A DNA stretch of 64,000 nt, taken from contig WFMF01000028.1 of NCBI GenBank assembly GCA_011033025.1, positions 558,001 through 622,000 on the forward strand, read 5' to 3'. The notes beneath the pieces are model-generated. The model searched no databases. It had not been told where the DNA came from and worked only from the letters and a program-made list of their open reading frames with translations. Of this stretch, positions 42,225 to 53,060 are shown piece by piece. The position numbers and the translations under genes were made by a program. The stretch's first letter is position 1; each line of letters begins with the position of its first letter. Source of the DNA: Beroe forskalii. Taxonomy: Eukaryota; Ctenophora; Nuda; Beroida; Beroidae.

Positions 42225-43790
42225 GAATAATGCGTCAATTCCAAGTTAGAATAACGTGTCAATTCCAAGTTAGTATAATGCGTCAATTCCAAGTTAGAAT
42301 AACCTGTCAATTCCAAGTTCCAATAATGCATCAATTCCAAGTTAGAATAACGTGTCAATTCCAAGTTAGAATAACGTGACAATTTCAAGTTAGAATAACG
42401 TGTCATTTCCAAGTTAGAATAACGTGTCAATTCCAAGTTAGAATAACGTGTCAATTCCAAGTTAGAATAACGTGTCAATTCCAAGTTAGAATAACGTGTC
42501 AATTCAAGTTAGAATAACGTATACTGTAAACCATATAGTTTTCATGGTGCTATTTTTCGCGTTTCTTTAAAAACAGGTAATTTCACGGTTTTAATTTTTC
42601 AAAATTCCTTAAACACAAACCAGTGCTTGTACGTGGCCATTTATCATTTTCGCTCATTGCTGTACGCCTTGATAGCCGGTGATTGTACAAAGGCAAAAGT
42701 AATGAGGTGTCTTGTTCGTCTATGTTTACTTAAGTGTGCCTCTGTTTGTCAGACATTACAGCATGTCATCCGTAAACGATACTGCGAACTTAGTTGAGAA
42801 CAATGTTTCTAATGAGACACTTTGAGTTGAAAATAATGCCTCTTGAAGTTAGAATATATCGACTTATCGAATACCTACCAACAATAGCATAAGTTTCTTC
42901 CACTCAAAAAATACGCAGATATAAATTTATCTCCAAGAATTGAAAATTAACTTCACGGCTGATATTTTCGCGGATTTTCTTTTCCAAATAAATGCGCGAA
43001 AATTAATGCCGCGCGAAAATTAATGGCTTTACAGTATATTCCAAGTTAGAATAACGTGTCAATTCCAAGTTAGAATAACGTGTCAATTCTAGGTTAGAAT
43101 AACGTATTAATTCCAAGTTAGAATAACGTGTCAATTCTAGGTTAGAATAACGTATTAATTCTAAGTTAGAATAACGTGTCAATTCCAAGTTAGAATAACG
43201 TGTCAATTCCAAGTTAGAATAACGTATTAAGTCCAAGTTAGGATAACGTGTCAATTTCAAGTTAGAATAACGTGTCAATTCCAAGTTAGAATAACGTGTC
43301 AATTCCAAGTTAGAATAACGTGTCAATTCCAAGTTAGAATAACGTGTCAATTCCAAGTTAGAATAACGTGTCAATTCCAAGTTAGAATAACGTGTCAATT
43401 CCAAGTTAGAATAAGGTATATATTCCAAGTTAGAATAACGTATATATTCCAAGTTAGAATAACGTGTCAATTCCAAGTTAGAATAACGTGCCAATTCCAA
43501 GTTAGAAAGTTAGAATAACGTGTCAATTCCAAGTTAGAATAACGTGTCAATTCCAAGTTAGAATAATACGTCATTTCTAACTTAGAATAACCTGTCAATT
43601 CCAAGTTTGAATAACGTGTCAATTCCAAGTTAAAATAACCTGTCAATTCCAAGTTAGAATAACGTGTCTATTCCAAGTTAGAATAACGTGTCAATTCCAA
43701 GTTAGAATAACGTGTCAATTCCAAGTTAGAATAACGTGTCAATTCCAAGTTAGAATAACGTGTCAATTCCAAGTTACAATAACGTGGTTT
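42225..43790. repeat. 24-bp minisatellite interrupted by a MITE
   Basis: Unit CAATTCCAAGTTAGAATAAC plus GTGT, about 40 copies in two blocks (42225-42520 and 43037-43790). The 24-base period keeps all frames open on the minus strand, producing long false frames of RYSNLELT repeats. Most copies in the second block are nearly identical, suggesting recent expansion. Confidence 0.95.
42522..43036. mobile_element. MITE with TACTGTAAA ends, TA target duplication, 515 bp
   Basis: Left end TACTGTAAACCAT, right end ATGGCTTTACAGTA, each flanked by TA. The interior carries near-end ATTTTTCGCG and CGCGAAAATTAATG words. It splits the 24-bp minisatellite, which is continuous on both sides, so the insertion is later than the array. 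A TA duplication fits Tc1/mariner-type transposases, but no transposase frame is present. Confidence 0.85.
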
Positions 43791-43854
43791 CTGGTTTCGG
43801 ATCGGGATAATGTAAGTCACTTGGGTTCTAATTTTCCCGATGTGATTAATGTTA

Positions 43855-44243
43855 GGGGCCATCCATAAAGGACGTCCGCAAAAAGGGGGGAGGGGGGAGT
43901 CTGGCCAATGCGGACGTTTGCGGACGTAGGGGGGAGGGGGGTGTTTGGCCGAATTCGGACGTCCGCATTTATGAAAATTTTGGTCGATTTGAGTAATTTT
44001 TCACTTGAAAAAAGTCGATTTTTTAGAATTTCGTCTTAGATTTTCGACATTGAGTCAAATAATAAAGTTGATTTTGTCACCATATTTGAGAAAAAGGGCA
44101 TAAAAATGATGACACAAAAGATTTTCAATGAAAATGCGGACGTCCGGAGGGGGGTATTTCAGGTTGCGGATGTTTGCGGACAAGGGGGGAGGGAGGGGTC
44201 TAAAACAGCCAAAATTTTGCGGACGTCCTTTATGGATGGCCCC
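43855..44243. mobile_element. MITE with GGGGCCATCCATAAAGGACG ends, TTA target duplication, 389 bp
   Basis: The left terminus GGGGCCATCCATAAAGGACG, continuing TCCGCAAAA, is matched by the complement at the right (CGTCCTTTATGGATGGCCCC). TTA flanks both sides (43852-43854 and 44244-44246). A trinucleotide TTA duplication is typical of PIF/Harbinger elements. Inner GGACGT and GGGGGGAGGGG words recur. No transposase is encoded. The two ends are nearly identical, so the copy is probably young. Confidence 0.9.
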
Positions 44244-44246
44244 TTA

Positions 44247-45103
44247 CAGAATTTGAGCTGCAGTTCACTGTTGTCTTTGCTATGTGATTCGACACTGTTA
44301 GCCACATATTTTCCCAAATTTTTATTAATTATCGACATTTCCACCGTCCCTCTGATACCCCCACGTTTCTAGGTGAATGATCGCCTGCGGCAGCTATAAG
44401 AGCACAACACAAGCCCGTGTCTTGGTACGGCCTCAAGGGTACTCCTCTCAACTCTCAAGGGTACTTGTCACTCGGCGGAATCTAAACTCTCTTTTCAAAC
44501 AGGTGATTTATTCAAATTGTCTGTGATGTTTGATAGTTAGGTCTTCTACCAATTCAGTATGTTACCAAAAGCAAACGATTGGACGGTGTCAATTATCGAT
44601 ATCAATTCTTTAATCTTTATTCCTACATGAATTGCAGAAGACCGACTTCATCTAAATAAGTAAATTCAACAAATTTTTAGAAAGACCCTTGGTAGTTACT
44701 ACAAAAGTCATCTTTGTACTGACCCGATTTTTGATTGAGGCTTCGGGCCTCAGAAATTGAGATCTCGTTTTTTAGTCTGAAAATCACCATTTTTGACGTT
44801 TTTGGCCAAGGCCAACTTTAGAAAATTAAATATTCGTGATTTACATGAATTGCAAGACATGATTTACAATAAGTACATAATTATAAATTTATTTTCCTAT
44901 TGATGAAATCAAATAAATTAAAATGAAGCGAACACAATCATTGGAACCCTAATCACTTCAGTTTTTATTTTGTTTCAACTCTGAGAGTGAGATTGATATC
45001 AACAAGTTTTAAATAAACTGAAAAGTGAAAACTGAAAGTTGAAACAAAATCAATTTCTTTATGGGTCCAATGTTTTTACAAGAGTTAATGAGAATCGATT
45101 TTT
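44247..45103. other. Intergenic, no gene recognised
   Basis: AT-rich stretch, including the expected 3' untranslated region of the glutamate receptor on the minus strand. Nothing else is evident. Confidence 0.3.
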
Positions 45104-48100
45104 TCAGTGGGTGTTGTTTTCAATGACATTTTCTTTTTCGCCATCTTTTAGCCTTTTCTCAAACGTTGACCTCTTCTTTGATCCAATCCAGTCTTCCCTA
45201 ACATCATGCCACTTCAAACCCAGCCTGCTCTTCAAGGATCTACAAAAAGAGCCACTGTTATAACTGTCAAGGAAAGCAGCTTGTATGAACTCACAGATGG
45301 CAATGAGGAAAGATAAGACTATTCCAGTGAAAAGTATGAGAAAGAGGCCCCTAAGATGTGCCATGCTGAACTTAGTGTCGCTTCCTAGCAAACTATCAGC
45401 TCCACAGTCCAGTTTCTGGTCCGGGTTCTCAAACCAGAACTCGAAGGTTTCCACGAACCAGCCCTCGTCTCTGTAGACCAGGAAACGTCTGTTGATGGCT
45501 TCCATGTAAGGGGAGTGAGGCTGCACTCCCATTGCCCACTGGTTGTGAAACCTGTTCATCTTGTTTAGCACCATGTCGCAGTCTTTGTTGGCATGTATAA
45601 TCAGTGCCGAGCTGTCCCCTGCCATGTACACAAAGTCCCCCTGTTTCACTCGCTCTATCGCCGCTGCTTCCTCGTCGCTGGGGATCCTGACAGCGTTCCT
45701 GGCAATCTTCCGGAACTGCTCGTTGTCGCTTTCCTCCAGGAGGGACTCGAAGCTGATGTTACCCATGAACCCCCACTCATACTGTGTCTGCGACAGCAGG
45801 TCCTCTATCTTAGTTATCCCTGTGTCTGAGCGCTCCAGAGTGAGATGGGCTGTTAAGTTGGCAGTGAACATGGTAGTCATCATCATGATGAACAGCCACC
45901 ACACGAACAGCAGGAACCTGCCTGACAGAGCTTGAGGGAGAACATCAGTCGCTTGCCCAACTAGACCTGGGATGGGGATTGGATTATTGATTACTGCTGT
46001 ATGCTAATTACTTAATTACGTTAGGGAATCAGTACCTAATTAGTATGGCAGCAGTTCAATGAGACAAGTCTCTTCTCCAATGTTATCTTAATAGTTAATA
46101 TCTTATCTTATCTTATCTTCTGAGAACTGATTAATTCGACTTTTACCTGTGCTGACGAGAAAAGTGGAGTTGTAAAGGGACAAGTCACATAAGTAACCGC
46201 TCTCTTCGGCTTCACTCAATAGACAATCATGAGATTTCGTTTCAGCAAGTCGACACTTTCTAGCTACTTTTATGTTTCGCCTCTCAGCACAGCTGCTACA
46301 CTCGCAGCATTGCATGGCATGGATTTTTCTACCATAGAATCCGTAAGGAGAAAACTTGCCGAAAAAGCTTATAAATGCTCCTATCACCAGTGTTAACAGC
46401 AGAATAGATACCCAAACTGTGATATCAAAGGGTTCCATGAAAAAGAACATGTCAGATAATCCTTTTGAAGATTTGGATTTATATAGAATGAATCCTGCTT
46501 CATCTTCAAAGAATGAGGAAGTGAAGTCAATGACTCTAGAACGCATTAAGTTGATTGATATGCCCAGACACAGATCTATTTTCCTGTTGATGAGATCCCT
46601 CACCAGGCCGTTCCATTCTCCGTTGTAGAACCCTCCCCATTGTCTGTCTTCAGGCATGACATACTCATAGGTGAACTTCAACTCAGTAGCTAGTCTCTGG
46701 AATATCTGAGGATTCCATCCGTACCAACAATCAGGAGAAGAGATGCTGGCCGAGTCTTGACTGCAGGACTCGTTGATAACTGCTAGAGGACTGAACGGCA
46801 ATATCCCTATCTTGATGTGATACCCTAACAGGTTTTCTGCCACGCCTGACGGCGGGGAGTAAGACCCTCCAATGAACTTTACGTCGCTTCTACCTGGCCA
46901 GGGGACCTGTTCTTCTTTCAGATTTGTCAGTTTGGTTTCAGGGTTCCATTTGCCAATTCTCTCGAAACCATTTTCAACACTTTTAAAGTTCAAGATGTCA
47001 TAAGTTGGCAACTCGGATTTGAATACAACATGTTTTCCATTCAAGAGATTCTCCCCCATCTTGTCATGGAAAGCTGTGCCAGAACTCCAAGGTATTTCTG
47101 GTAGGGCACAGGTCAGACCGCTTGGTTCTGAGAAGCCTGGAGTTTCTTTGATGGAGCCATGTATCAGCCTGATAGCATCCGAGATGTAAATCGTACACAT
47201 GTTAATATCTGTGGGCATGTGCTCGGCATTGGACTCAGTGTAGTCATCCTGCATCTCTGTGAAGGCTTGTGTTTCTAGTCCATAGTTTGGTTGAGTCCCC
47301 AACAAACCAACATAGGTGCTGCTGTACTTTCCATTTGCTTTTAGAGTTTCCTGATTAGCTGTTGTTCCTTCTGATGTTATCCAAACATAAGATTCAGTTA
47401 ACAAACCTCTCTTTGCTGCTTCACTGAAAATTATTGATATGATTGAAACATTTAGTTAAGAGGATTTCCGAAATTTTTCGATCATGAGAAATGAATAGTT
47501 GGTAAATTGGAGGTTTGTAATCTTAAATTGCCATTTAGATGAATAAAACTTGAAGGAAGGATGACTCCCTGTGCATTTTTATTTGCAATTTCCTAATTAA
47601 AAATATTCCAGCAGTTTTATGGAAATCATTAAGTGATTAGAAATTTACCTGAAAATCCTCTTTGCATAGATGCCCCTACAATGCAGTACAATCACCTTGA
47701 CCAGCTCGCTCTTAATGAGATCTAGTTCTTCCTCGAACAAGTATTCTTCATCATTTATATCAAAGTGCTGCACGAATTTCAAGTCAAATGCAGCATTCTG
47801 TGTTGCTAAGTTCTGGAGCTCAAGAACCCCATTGATTCCGTAGTCATCTGCAGACGCAATGATGGAGAAGTCATACCACCTGTACTCCTTCAAGAGGTCA
47901 AATATTGCTTGACTTTGATGCAAATCAGAGGGGATGAAGAACTGAATCCAGCTGTGGAAATGAAGGTAGGGGTTCGAAGCAGCTGTTGCTAGGATGGGAA
48001 CCTGGACACCCCTCAGAATGTCTTCCTCTATTGCTGCTGTGGAGGAACCACTGTCAGATATCACAGCAACCACCCCTTCCTCAATGAAACTGCAGACTAC

Positions 48101-48307
48101 CTCGTAAGTACTGAGCACAGTGCTATCATGCTGTTTCATCTGCACCTCAATGCCACCTCCTAGCTTCCCAACTGTGTAATCAGTTATCCTTCGCACCGCA
48201 TCCTCATCATAACATCCATTTCCTTCAAGGAGTATTCCAACTTTATAGCCAAAGATACAGGAGATGGTGAGCAGCGGAATCAGGGGAAGATAAGTTGTTA
48301 GTGCCAT
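45104..48307 (-). CDS. Ionotropic glutamate receptor subunit, complete, three exons
   Basis: Exons 48307-47649, 47423-46147 and 45966-45104 give one frame of 932 residues. A signal peptide (MALTTYLPLIPLLTISCIFG) precedes an amino-terminal ligand-binding-like domain. Ligand-binding half S1 spans about 423-541, with NGEWNGLVRDLINRKIDLCL and the conserved arginine in LMRSRVIDF (about 514). M1 is near 552-574, the pore loop near 636-656 (GLVGQATDVLP then QALSGR), and M3 near 667-690 with TANLTAHLTLER where most receptors have SYTANLAAFLTVER. S2 has an acidic residue at GDS (about 763, the NMDA-type aspartate position) and two cysteines (DCDMV, KLDCG) in the usual disulphide places. M4 is near 850-872. 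The site equal to the AMPA Q/R/N position appears to be glycine. It should form a ligand-gated cation channel in the plasma membrane; the ligand (glutamate or glycine) is open. Confidence 0.95.
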
Positions 48308-49985
48308 ACCATTCCTTCCTTTTGGTTTGCATGGGTATGACCAAGCAACAAGCCCAATAGAATGCTATTTAGACACAGAGCTGATATCAAGGATAAAGGT
48401 TGAAGCGGCCCCATTTTAACCAGCGTTTTTTAACCGGCCCTTTGGACAAAAATCTCAAAGACGTTTTTTTTTAGATTTAAAAGCCGGTTATATGGTGCAT
48501 TATGGTACAAAAAATTGGGTTGACATCGAAAGGAATCGATCTCCATAAATGCAACAATTTTGAAAACAATCAAAGAAGAAATAGGAACAAGTATCAACAT
48601 TTATTTCTCTGAAAACTCGGTTGGCCAGTGACTACACTATTTAACTACACTATTTAACTACACTATTTAACAGGAGCAGACAGTATCTCACGGGGACAAT
48701 ACTAACCCACTATCTCACTTTTTCCTCCCATACTGGGCCTAGCTCCAAATATCGTGCAGTGATTCAACCTTTGCCGTATTTCGTGTCTTTGTGTACAATT
48801 TAGTACAAGTGTACCAAGAAAAAGTGGACAAAAGTTAATAACTCGGCTTTTGTTTAGAATTTCTGGATAAAATTTTGGGAAGTTATAGATAAAGGCTGAA
48901 AGTTTTTGCACAAATAATTTGAATGTCCGAATAATCAACGAAAAACCGGTTTTCGCCCATATCTCCAAACAGAAGCCGAGCGTTTACTTTTGTCCATTTT
49001 TTCGTGGTACACCCGGTACATTTATGGTCCGATGAATGCAATTTTTCCCAAAATCGAGACTGTATTGACACAGTGGAAAAAAATTAGTTTTCCATTTCCA
49101 GCCATGACCCAAAATTATGTCGGATTTCCATTGTCCGTCCACAATTATAAATGCCCTGACAGTTAATTAAGCAGTTATCAAATTGTTCAAACTACAGTTT
49201 TCTACAAAGAATCTTTACTTTCTGCCTTAGATTCTGCCTAAATTAAATTAGCCATGAATTTTTGATATTTTGATAAAATCAAATTTTATATGTATGAGTC
49301 AGACTAAAAATAAGAGTCAAAAATATTCGCTATCAGTTTCTGTAGGCTCCTATGAGTAAAGATAAAACAGAATTCTAATAAGACGACGGCAAAATGATTA
49401 CACAGAGGCAGAATGCTGATCATACTCATACTCATTCGATATGAAATCATCTTATCTAGATCCGAGATCCGGAGATCCGGAGCTCCGATCTAGACCCAGG
49501 ACAATAGAAGAAAGGATATAGTATATCCTCTCTTCTATATCTCTCTTCTTGTTATACAAGTCCAACTTCGCCATAGTTTTGTTTTTTCCTACCGTGAGCT
49601 GAGCATAAGTCCTATAGGTTATTGTCGGTTTGATGAAGCCGAGAAGAATCACAATTTTCATGGAAAGGACGAATATACGGGTCGTTGTCAGCGTCAATAT
49701 ATAGAACCTCCGACTGTTTACTCCTTATCATAGTTTATCTGTAAGCAATCAAAATGTATGATGCTTTTAAAGCATCATTAGTTTTGATCCGGAGGTTTTA
49801 TAACACTCATCATTTTTTGATATCATAAACACATGGATCTGTGAAATGCTAATATATGCAGTGATCAATTAGGAAATAACAGAGGCGACCTACTTTTTGC
49901 TGCTACAAAGATTCTGTAATGGCCAATCTTTCCTCACGGGGCATATCAACTGCTAGATTTTTTTAGTTTTTAAATCTCAGCATCA
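48308..49985. other. Intergenic upstream of the receptor, with repeat traces
   Basis: Holds the receptor's presumed promoter, a copy of the GGCCGGTTAAA repeat family in reverse orientation (about 48,405-48,490), a triplicated ACTACACTATTTA phrase near 48,632-48,670, and a small palindromic run of CCGGAGATCCGGAGCTCCG near 49,467-49,490. No gene recognised. Confidence 0.4.
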
Positions 49986-49989
49986 ATGG

Positions 49990-50480
49990 AAGGTACACTG
50001 CTGAGTATGGGCGTGTAGCTTTTATTGCGGTGTCTAAATTACACTTATTTATTAACTGAGAGAACAGCAACCTAAATATTCATATCAGTGGTCGTGCGAT
50101 AATATAAAACGTTTTTCACTGTAAGTCGCCAACTGCCCACCCATCTCAAATGTTGTGGTGGCAGATTGCATCGAAGGACATGTATGGGGAGCCTAAAAAC
50201 CGAGTCTGGTACATTTTGTGCCTCATAGTCTTGGTACACTGCTGAGTATGGGCGTGTAGCTTTATTGCGGTGTCTAAATTACACTTATTTATTAACTGAG
50301 AGAACAGCAACCTAAATTTTCATATCAGAGGTCCGGCGATAATATAAAAAGTTTTTCTTAAAAGTTTTTTCACTGTAAGTCGCCAATCGCTCACCCATCT
50401 CAAATTTTGTGGTGGCAGATTGCATCGAGAGGCCTGCATAGGGAGCCGAAAAACCGAGTCCTGTATATTGTGTGCCTCAT
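49990..50480. repeat. Two-copy direct tandem duplication, period about 240 bp
   Basis: GGTACACTGCTGAGTATGGG at about 49,991 recurs at about 50,232, and similarity extends through TTATTAACTGAGAGAACAGC, CACTGTAAGTCGCCAA, TGGTGGCAGATTGCATCG and TGTGCCTCAT. Copies differ at a few percent of positions. The unit has no long frame. Confidence 0.85.
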
Positions 50481-51792
50481 TGTCCATCTGATGACCCCTT
50501 GTTAGCCCAGAGCACTTGTTGGTTTTTAGGCCTTCAATTATTATCAACACCTGACACTATGGATTACTTCTTCATTAAGTCACACGACAAAATCTTTGGT
50601 CTAAAAGTGAGATTGGTAAGAAACCTAAAATTTCGTTCAGATGAGGTTTTCTGTCGGCTCTAATACGGTGATGTTGTACCGAAAGCTGAGTCATCCGGCC
50701 CAATTCAAGTCTGCAAAATTTAATGCTTGAATACATACCTACCTACCAACTCAGGAACCTAGAATTCTCTGTAAAATTCTTGTGAAATCGTTGTGCCAAC
50801 GTTGCTATGAGTGTTTCCAACTTTTTAATTTTAAGGTGAGCTATTAGGGAATCTACCTTTTTCCTCACAGTGTAATTTTAGATTTTAGATCATACGAAAT
50901 CCGCATGATAACATTGAGATTTGGGTGCTATCATACTCCTCTATAAGTTGACTTACTTTTTATTCTAGTATTCAACCCCAAGAGTAAGCCCACAAATTTC
51001 AGCATTTTTTCAAGGACCCCCATTTTTATTTAAATCATTGCGGATATTGTGTACTTCATATACTTTTTTCACAAAACAATGGAGTCATCAACGACAACTT
51101 GATTTACATAAATCGAAGGTCTATTTGTGATTTTATTTTACACAATCATGATGATCATTTCTACAAATTTTATCGAAATGGCAAAATCAAATATTCGTTT
51201 TGGTCAAAAAACGATTTGACTCGGAAATCTATTTTAAAAACGACGCTCTCAACTTTCTTGGCGATGTTTGTATAGGAACAGTTACATCTAAAGATCTCAG
51301 TAATCAGTACTGCCCAGTGATACTAAGCCTAGCTGATCCTTCAAACTCTACAACGTATGCAGTACATAAAGTGTAGAACTGGGACATTTTCGCTGGCAAA
51401 ATCTTTAGAAATGCTAAGTGCAAAAGCTTCTGACAAAATCTTATGAATATGGCGTAAGAAAGCTGGCAAATTCCTCCAGCTGAAAAGCTGACATATTTGA
51501 CATTCAAAATTTGCATTTAATTATAACCCAGGATTCCGTGCTCCACTCAAAACTACATTCAATATACTCATTCTTGTAACATAATGTGAGCAAACTAAAA
51601 CTCTTGTGAAAGAAACACGTACAGGGAAAGATGTTTAGTGTCTCTACTTCTAGAAGTTAGCCCATAGCGACTCACCATGGCAACCATGTTGTCCTCATGG
51701 CAACCTAAAACGCTCCATGACAACTAATACGTCACCATGGTAACCTATGAAGCTAAGTCCTGGTTATGATATAAGCTGCATGCTGTGAGGAA
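50481..51792. other. Intergenic, 3' region of the peptide precursor gene
   Basis: AT-rich DNA with no exon that I can support. A small triple repeat of CATGGCAACC and related words lies at about 51,677-51,745. The 3' untranslated part of the peptide gene must begin at the right edge. Confidence 0.35.
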
Positions 51793-53060
51793 TTAATATT
51801 CGTTTTCTCCGGCGAGCTCTTCACTGTCTCCTCCCACTCCAGTCCAGCCTCGTCTGCCCTGCTTGTAGCCCTTGTAGTCACTGATATCGAACTTTGTACC
51901 TCTCTTCACTAGGTTCGAACTGTCTTCCTCTGAAGATTTTATCATTAATTGTGAGTTGAGAATCAAAACATTAGGTTAGTAGACATATTCTTTACTTGTA
52001 GTTTAATGGAAGAAAATATAAGTTAGAGTTTCAGCGTGTTGGTAATTTGCCAACAAGCACCATCCGACCTGATACAAATATAATATCTATTAAAATTGTA
52101 AGATGTAATATTGATGACATATGACCAAGTGCTGAACCCTCATCTAACTCCTATGGGGTAATGTCCGAAGGTGCTTAGAAAGTAAAAATCAATGCAGTGG
52201 TGAATTGGTGTAATGGTTAACAAGTCTTCGATTCCTGCCAGTAGCTGCCACTGATGCTGGAAGTGAAATAAAGCAGTCCTAGAAACCTCACCACATCTTG
52301 GAATGGAAGTGAAATAAAGAGAACTCACCACATCTTGGAATGGAAGTGAAATAAATAGAACTCACCACATCTTGTTATGGAAGTGAAATAAAGAGAACTC
52401 ACCACTTCTTGGAATGGAAGTGAAATGAAGAGAACTCACCACTTCTTGGAATGGAAGTGAAATAAAGAGAACTCACCACATCTTGGAATGGAAGTGAAAT
52501 AAAGAGAACTCACCACATCTTGGAATGGAAGTGAAATAAAGAGAACTCACCACATCTTGGAATGGAAGTGAAATAAAGAGAACTCACCACTTCTTGGAAT
52601 GGAAGTGAAATGAAGAGAACTCACCACTTCTAAGAATGAAAGTGAAATAAAGATAACTCACCACTTCTTGAAAAGGAAGTGAAATAAAGAGAACTCACCA
52701 CTTCTTGGAATGGAAGTGAAATAAAGAGAACTCACCACATCTTGGAATGGAAGTGAAGTAAGGAGAACTCACCACTTCTTGGAATGGAAGTGAAATAAAG
52801 AGAACTCACCACATTTTGGAATGGAAGTGAAATAAATAAAACTCACCATATCTTGGAATGGAAGTGAAATAAGGAGAAGTCACCACATCTTGGCATGGAA
52901 GTGAAATAAGGAGAACTCACCACATCTTGGAATGGAAGTGAAATAAAGCAGTCCTACAGAACTCACCGCTTCCGTTGAGCTCGACGGTATCCTCCTCCTG
53001 GATGGCTTTGCTGTTGATGATGGCAATCATTCCAAGGAGTACAACTAGGAAGAACTTCAT
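51793..53060 (-). CDS. Secreted peptide precursor with a predicted amidated peptide
   Basis: Two exons (53060-52967 and 51929-51793) give a 76-residue precursor. It starts with a strong signal peptide (MKFFLVVLLGMIAIINSKA), followed by an acidic spacer (IQEEDTVELNGSEEDSSNLV). A Lys-Arg cleavage site then precedes GTKFDISDYKGYKQ, which is followed directly by Gly-Arg-Arg, the classical signal for dibasic cleavage and C-terminal amidation. An acidic tail ending EELAGENEY closes the protein. The expected product is a 14-residue peptide ending in Gln-amide. The layout is that of a neuropeptide or peptide-hormone precursor, acting outside the cell probably through a G-protein-coupled receptor or channel. 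I know no family with this sequence. The intron is filled with a donor-site tandem array. The exon junction is phase-consistent; function is inferred from processing signals alone. Confidence 0.75.
52260..52965 (-). repeat. 34-bp tandem array copying the peptide gene's splice donor
   Basis: About 20 copies. On the coding strand each unit reads GTGAGTTCTCTTTATTTCAC then TTCCATTCCAAGAAGTG, and the next GTGAGTTC follows at once. The real exon 1 donor is GGAAGCG/GTGAGTTC at the start of the array, so each unit repeats a complete donor context (AAGTG or GATGTG before GTGAGT). Most copies keep a consensus donor. Confidence 0.92.

Noticed and set aside
42176-43862. Long minus-strand frames rich in RYSNLELT repeats
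   Set aside because: The 24-base unit is a multiple of three, so frames stay open by arithmetic. No start context, domain or splice evidence; composition follows the DNA repeat.
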